From an uncultured Lachnospiraceae bacterium (GTDB taxonomy: Bacteria > Bacillota > Clostridia > Lachnospirales > Lachnospiraceae): 34,052 bases of DNA. Location of the stretch: positions 1 through 34,052 of the forward strand of contig CALZIE010000010.1 in assembly GCA_945787565.1 (NCBI GenBank), written 5' to 3'. This document shows, piece after piece, positions 30,446 through 34,052 of the stretch. The translations under genes were made by a program, and so were the position numbers. The notes under the pieces were generated by a model. That model did not search any database and was not told the DNA's origin. It saw nothing but the letters and a program-made list of their open reading frames with translations. Each line of letters opens with the position of its first letter. Position 1 is the stretch's first letter.

Positions 30446-32017
30446 ATGGACGAAACATATCAAGCAGAAGAAGATAAACAACGGGAAACTTCCGAGGAGA
30501 ATTCCGCTGCCCATACAACCGAGCTTTTACAGGCAGCCGCTCCTTTCTTTGATAAAAGAACTCAGCAGTCACTTCACCTTATCACGCAGATTACCGACCT
30601 GCTTTCTACCGCTCATAATATCGGTCGTAGCAATATCTCTGCCTTAAGCCTATCCTTTCACAATGTGGATATCGAAGGATTACTTCATGCTATCCGCCCT
30701 CACTGCACCATGAACGAGGCCAGCATAGTAGACAGAGTATTAAGCATCTTTGGAATCAAACGCGTGTATGATACATACCAGAACTTCTCCTCCATGCCTT
30801 TTAATAATGGAGCAGGAAGCAGCACTTTTAACCCAGATATGATTATGAATATAGCAAAAGCATTTGGAGGCGGTGATGGATCTGCTTCTCCTTTTGGCAA
30901 TATGAACCCGGAAGTGCTGCAGAACCTTTTCCGTTATATGAATAATGGAAACATGCCAAATAACTCACAGAATCCATCCCAGAACCCTTCCCAAAATACC
31001 ACCCAGAACGCTACGCAGAATGCAAATCCAAATACGGCGCAGACAGGACCGATGGCCGGAGGTGATAACAACACTGCTAGCCAAAATTCCCATTATACGA
31101 ATTATTACAACTCCCCAAACAAAGCCAATAATGCAGCTACTTCCGTTAACAATAATTCCGGCTATCCTGGGACAAATCAGAATCCTTTTGCCCAAAATCC
31201 TGCTTATCATACAGGGAATAATCCATATTACAACCCTGCCCCTAATTACGGATATCATGGAACCTATCCATCCGGTGACTATAATGGATACCCGTATTAC
31301 AATGCCAACCCAGGAAATGACTATATCAATCCAGAAACATGGAAGAACTACGATGCTTCAAACTATAGCGTGAATGCCGCAAGCCTTCCATTCTCCAATG
31401 TTCCTGGCTCCACGGCACAGACTCCTTTAGAGGACTCTTTCCTGCCAGAAGAACCTTCCGACTTAGAAGAGAATAACCATTTCTTAGAAGAGAACTCAGA
31501 TATCTCAGAAGAGACAGATCTCTACGAAGAGGCCAGTCCATTAGAAGCAGAGACAGAGTTAGATTCAGAAGAAAGCGCTCCACTTACGGAGGATATCAAA
31601 GAAGAAACTCCATCCTATGCATTCTCCCAGACAAACCGAAATCGCTATATGCTGAATTCTCCTTTCAATGAAGAGGATTCAGATGGTCCTGAAGTAAGAG
31701 CTGCTTCTTTTCCAAACGCTCCTAACCCTCGTCATCCAGCTGATGCAAGGCGTCGTAACAGCTTTTCCAATCCATTCATGCGTCGCAATAACGTCACGTC
31801 CTCCTCGGTAAATCAGGCGCAAAGAAAGGCTACTCCCCCCTACTCTCCCAGTGGGAAGGGGATTCCTAACCAGGCGAAGGACAACGCGCGCAAATCACCA
31901 AGCCCGGAACTTGTAAATATGTTGACTTCCATGTTAAGTCCGGAACAAAAAGAGACCTTTGACTCCATGCGGAAACTATTTGATACGAATTCTGCTTCCG
32001 GAAAACCAAATCCTTAA
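30446..32017 (+). CDS. Low-complexity Asn/Gln/Tyr-rich protein, unknown function
   Basis: 523 residues. Residues about 25-115 are a helical domain (LLQAAAPFFDKRTQQSLHLI, then IVDRVLSIFGIKRVYD). Residues 170-320 are a low-complexity tract dominated by Asn, Gln, Tyr, Pro and Gly, beginning with degenerate xxQN repeats (SQNPSQNPSQNTTQNATQNA) and going on to NPYYNPAPNYGY-type blocks. Residues 325-390 are strongly acidic, 425-475 basic, and 485-512 form a final helix (SPELVNMLTSMLSPEQKETF). No signal peptide or membrane segment is seen. The composition is prion-like and could support assembly or phase separation; a spore or surface coat role is also possible. The following 92-residue gene is 16 bases away and probably a partner. 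Confidence 0.75.
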   Translation: MDETYQAEEDKQRETSEENSAAHTTELLQAAAPFFDKRTQQSLHLITQITDLLSTAHNIGRSNISALSLSFHNVDIEGLLHAIRPHCTMNEASIVDRVLSIFGIKRVYDTYQNFSSMPFNNGAGSSTFNPDMIMNIAKAFGGGDGSASPFGNMNPEVLQNLFRYMNNGNMPNNSQNPSQNPSQNTTQNATQNANPNTAQTGPMAGGDNNTASQNSHYTNYYNSPNKANNAATSVNNNSGYPGTNQNPFAQNPAYHTGNNPYYNPAPNYGYHGTYPSGDYNGYPYYNANPGNDYINPETWKNYDASNYSVNAASLPFSNVPGSTAQTPLEDSFLPEEPSDLEENNHFLEENSDISEETDLYEEASPLEAETELDSEESAPLTEDIKEETPSYAFSQTNRNRYMLNSPFNEEDSDGPEVRAASFPNAPNPRHPADARRRNSFSNPFMRRNNVTSSSVNQAQRKATPPYSPSGKGIPNQAKDNARKSPSPELVNMLTSMLSPEQKETFDSMRKLFDTNSASGKPNP

Positions 32018-32033
32018 GAAATGAGGTAGCATT

Positions 32034-32312
32034 ATGAAAAAGAATATTGCAAAAGACTGGTTTAATAACCCTTCTTTCCGTTCTCTTGCTCCCATGAAAC
32101 AGCAAATCATCATTGAATTCGTGAACGAAGTGCAAGGAGCGTCCATGGAAACAGCCATTCAGGCATTTATGAAGACCAATCAGAAAATGCACGATCTGGG
32201 GCTTTCCTTCACCCAGCAGGAAAGCAATCTGATGACCCAAATTTTGACCCAGGATCTTCCGCCTAATGAAAAGAGCCGCATTAATATGATTCTGCAGATG
32301 ATGTCACATTAA
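32034..32312 (+). CDS. Small helical protein, unknown function
   Basis: 92 residues, apparently all helical (FVNEVQGASMETAIQAFMKTNQKMHDLGLSFT, with Met/Gln-rich C-terminus). No family recognised and no signal peptide. A GAGGTAGC site precedes the ATG. It is followed by a strong terminator, so it closes a two-gene operon with the N/Q-rich protein gene. Confidence 0.7.
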   Translation: MKKNIAKDWFNNPSFRSLAPMKQQIIIEFVNEVQGASMETAIQAFMKTNQKMHDLGLSFTQQESNLMTQILTQDLPPNEKSRINMILQMMSH

Positions 32313-32320
32313 AGCAATAT

Positions 32321-32380
32321 AAAAAGTGCTGAGACAAAAGGGGATTTTTCTTCTGCCCTCTTTTTGTCCCAGCACTTTTA
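32321..32380 (+). terminator. Intrinsic terminator
   Basis: AAAAGTGCTG-GACAAA and TTTGTC-CAGCACTTTTA arms form a strong stem with T-run, nine bases after the stop at 32312. Confidence 0.85.
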
Positions 32381-32490
32381 TTGCTTATTTCTTACAATTT
32401 ATGTACTTTCTAAAGAAAAACTTAATTTGACATTTTTCCCTTTAAATTTTAAAATATTTACACATTCGGTTCTATGAAAGGCGTAAATAT

Positions 32491-33558
32491 ATGAATTCAA
32501 TTCATTATCAATTTATATCACAACCAATCTGGGGCTATGAAGCGGCCTCACTGTTTTCAAATAATTTTTATAACGTCATTTCTGACATTCAGTTGAAACA
32601 CTCAGATACTGCTGAAGGACAAGCATTTCTCAATGGTCCCTTCAAACATTTTCGTGACTTTTGGGAACAGGCAATCAATGATACAAAATGTTATCTAACA
32701 AATGAGCTTTCTGACATATATTTTTCCACACCTTGTGATTCCAATAGCTGCTTCTTTACTCAGTTTCTAAAGGAATTATATTATAAGGATCCGTTTTTAA
32801 TCACAGATTCTGAATTACATAACGGGGTGATTGCTTACATCCAAAACTATGTCAGCCAACTATCCAATACGATTGATAAAGATAGTATCCAGTTTGATTC
32901 CGAAGACAGCTTAAGACAGCTATTATCTGATTTGAAGATTAAGGATTATCATTCCAAAAAAATACTGTTTCTCTATCTGAACTACAAGGATATCTGGAGC
33001 AAGTTTTTAACGTATGCCAAACAGGTCATTCCAATTCTAAAGGATCTGTTTCCTCTCATAAAAGAAGATTATACTACGTTCACTCGTATGGTGGGGACAA
33101 AGCAATATTTAGATAAACTGCTGTTTGGGTCGAATGCTTTAACGGAACTTCCATTTGAGCAGACACCAGTTATGTTCACCATATTTGAATTTAATTTTCT
33201 GTGCGTTCTGCTGACCCCAAATCAGCCCGCTTTGCAGATTGGATATCTGTTCAGCACCCTTCGTGAAGTAAACCAAGCAGAACAGTTTGAACACGGAAAA
33301 CTATGTTCCGCTTTTTTAGCTCTTGGAGATGAATGTAATATATCTATCTTAAAAGAGATAAAAAAAGGTCCTATGACTCCCCAAATGATTGCTGCTACCC
33401 TTCATCAGCCGGTCCGGACTATTATTGAACATCTAGCTGTCCTGCGGGAACATGAATTCATCAGTGTCAGCATTCCCACTTCAAATTGTTCTGACATCTA
33501 TTATACACTAAATCAAGATACACTTCAGAAAGTTTCTGCAAAAATCATGGACTTTTAA
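32491..33558 (+). CDS. ArsR-like winged-helix regulator with large N-terminal domain
   Basis: 355 residues. The C-terminal part, about 270-350, is a winged helix of ArsR type (LGDECNISILKEIKKGPMTPQMIAATLHQPVRTIIEHLAVLREHEFIS, then a YTLN strand). The N-terminal 260 residues are predicted mostly helical and contain no domain I recognise, although a similar layout occurs in large ArsR-like regulators of Bacillota. An AAAGG site lies before the ATG. A terminator precedes it and another follows it, so it is monocistronic. Its ligand and targets are unknown. Confidence 0.75.
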   Translation: MNSIHYQFISQPIWGYEAASLFSNNFYNVISDIQLKHSDTAEGQAFLNGPFKHFRDFWEQAINDTKCYLTNELSDIYFSTPCDSNSCFFTQFLKELYYKDPFLITDSELHNGVIAYIQNYVSQLSNTIDKDSIQFDSEDSLRQLLSDLKIKDYHSKKILFLYLNYKDIWSKFLTYAKQVIPILKDLFPLIKEDYTTFTRMVGTKQYLDKLLFGSNALTELPFEQTPVMFTIFEFNFLCVLLTPNQPALQIGYLFSTLREVNQAEQFEHGKLCSAFLALGDECNISILKEIKKGPMTPQMIAATLHQPVRTIIEHLAVLREHEFISVSIPTSNCSDIYYTLNQDTLQKVSAKIMDF

Positions 33559-33566
33559 TCAGCCTC

Positions 33567-33605
33567 TCAGTCTGTATAGGTAGCTTCTATGCAGACTGAT
33601 TTTTT
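33567..33605 (+). terminator. Intrinsic terminator
   Basis: TCAGTCTG (33567-33574) pairs with CAGACTGA (33592-33599), followed by TTTTTT, nine bases after the stop at 33558. Confidence 0.85.
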
Positions 33606-33766
33606 ATGCAATTCGCTGCTTTTTCTAGCCTGTTTCCATCAAAATAGAGAAATCCTCTTTCTTCTTCTTGTTCTCTTTACATCACTCATTTCACATGATA
33701 GGATAATCATAGGCTTGCAGCCCTGAATTTCTAGATTCCCTACATTTTTAAGAAATGGAGGATTCT

Positions 33767-34052
33767 ATGTCAAAACTAAAAAAACTTCTGATTTTTCTTT
33801 CCCTTAGCATGAGCATTATTTTTCTATTCTTTACTGCTCCCGCTATTGTAGATGCTTCATCTGGGTCTAATCCCATCTCATTTGTTATTCTTTCAGATTC
33901 CCTTGATTGCGTCCGTATCGGAGACGAGTTCTATCCCATCTGTGTTACCACGAATGAAGAGACTCCTGTTTGGAAAAGCAGTCGCCCATCGGTGGCAACT
34001 GTTGATGAAACAGGAAAGGTGACCGCAAAAAAAGCAGGTACCACTACGATTA
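33767..34052 (+). CDS. Secreted protein with bacterial Ig-like (Big_2) domain, cut by window end
   Basis: The start at 33767 follows GGAGG by 5 bases. The first 95 residues are visible. Residues 1-31 are a signal peptide (MSKLKKLLIFLSLSMSIIFL, then FFTAPAIVDA). After that comes a Big_2 pattern (VWKSSRPSVATVDETGKVTAKKAGTTTI, with the Trp-Ser-Ser and KVTAKKAGTT hallmarks). It is likely a cell-surface or secreted adhesion or hydrolase component. The rest lies beyond the window. Confidence 0.8.
   Translation, partial: MSKLKKLLIFLSLSMSIIFLFFTAPAIVDASSGSNPISFVILSDSLDCVRIGDEFYPICVTTNEETPVWKSSRPSVATVDETGKVTAKKAGTTTI

Noticed and set aside
30945..31583. Alternative frames in the N/Q-rich gene
   Set aside because: Repetitive codons leave other frames open; only the 523-residue frame has the ribosome site and block composition of a real protein.

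Overview
The window looks like a chromosome segment from a low-GC, Gram-positive anaerobe of the Bacillota, most likely class Clostridia and family Lachnospiraceae. This is inferred from strong AGGAGG-type ribosome binding sites, A+T-rich spacers with many intrinsic terminators, the overall protein flavour and a potABCD operon led by an XRE-cupin regulator. No rRNA, tRNA, CRISPR array, transposase or phage gene is visible.

Layout. (1) 64-2859 (-): a large protein joining an ECF-sigma-like N-terminus to a membrane anchor and an extracellular DUF4179-like region. (2) 2989-7578 (-): an operon of a DUF454/YbaN membrane protein, two CydDC-like ABC exporter half-molecules and a cysteine-rich YgbA-like protein. 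Its promoter carries two similar palindromes 32 bp apart, followed by a folded leader. (3) 7753-13938 (-): a cluster with Fur-box-like sites holding a 5'-truncated FecB-type binding protein, a NifH-like reductase, a FecCD permease, its ATPase, and NifD-like and NifK-like subunits. (4) 14029-16655: a GltD-like flavoprotein (-) and cyclopropane fatty acid synthase (+). (5) 16801-22057: a small membrane protein (-), then an attenuated leader and the XRE-cupin regulator-potABCD polyamine operon (+). (6) 22072-22301: a 230-bp long inverted repeat. (7) 22318-25888 (-): two ArsA/Get3-type ATPases flanking a small protein, plus a MarR regulator. The same 8-5-8 palindrome lies before both the MarR gene and the ArsA operon. 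(8) 25918-28173 (-): a D-2-hydroxyacid dehydrogenase and two HAD phosphatases; then luxS (+). (9) 29089-30285 (-): a CDF metal exporter under a recognisable NiCo riboswitch with a terminator platform. (10) 30446-34052 (+): an Asn/Gln/Tyr-rich low-complexity protein with a small partner, an ArsR-like regulator and the start of a secreted Ig-like protein.

The strongest candidate for an undescribed system is the nitrogenase-like cluster at 7753-13938. It encodes a complete reductase (H) and catalytic pair (D, K) interleaved with an iron/metallophore-type importer behind Fur-box-like sites. The D-like subunit keeps three cysteines at nitrogenase/DPOR spacing, while the K-like subunit has none at the matching positions. 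That argues for a simple Fe-S cluster and against classical N2 fixation; reductive handling of an imported iron complex or tetrapyrrole is a reasonable hypothesis, not a demonstrated role. The second candidate is the ArsA-small protein-ArsA operon, tied by operator sequence to the adjacent MarR regulator.

All family assignments come from reading the sequence and from memory of the families; no database search was run.
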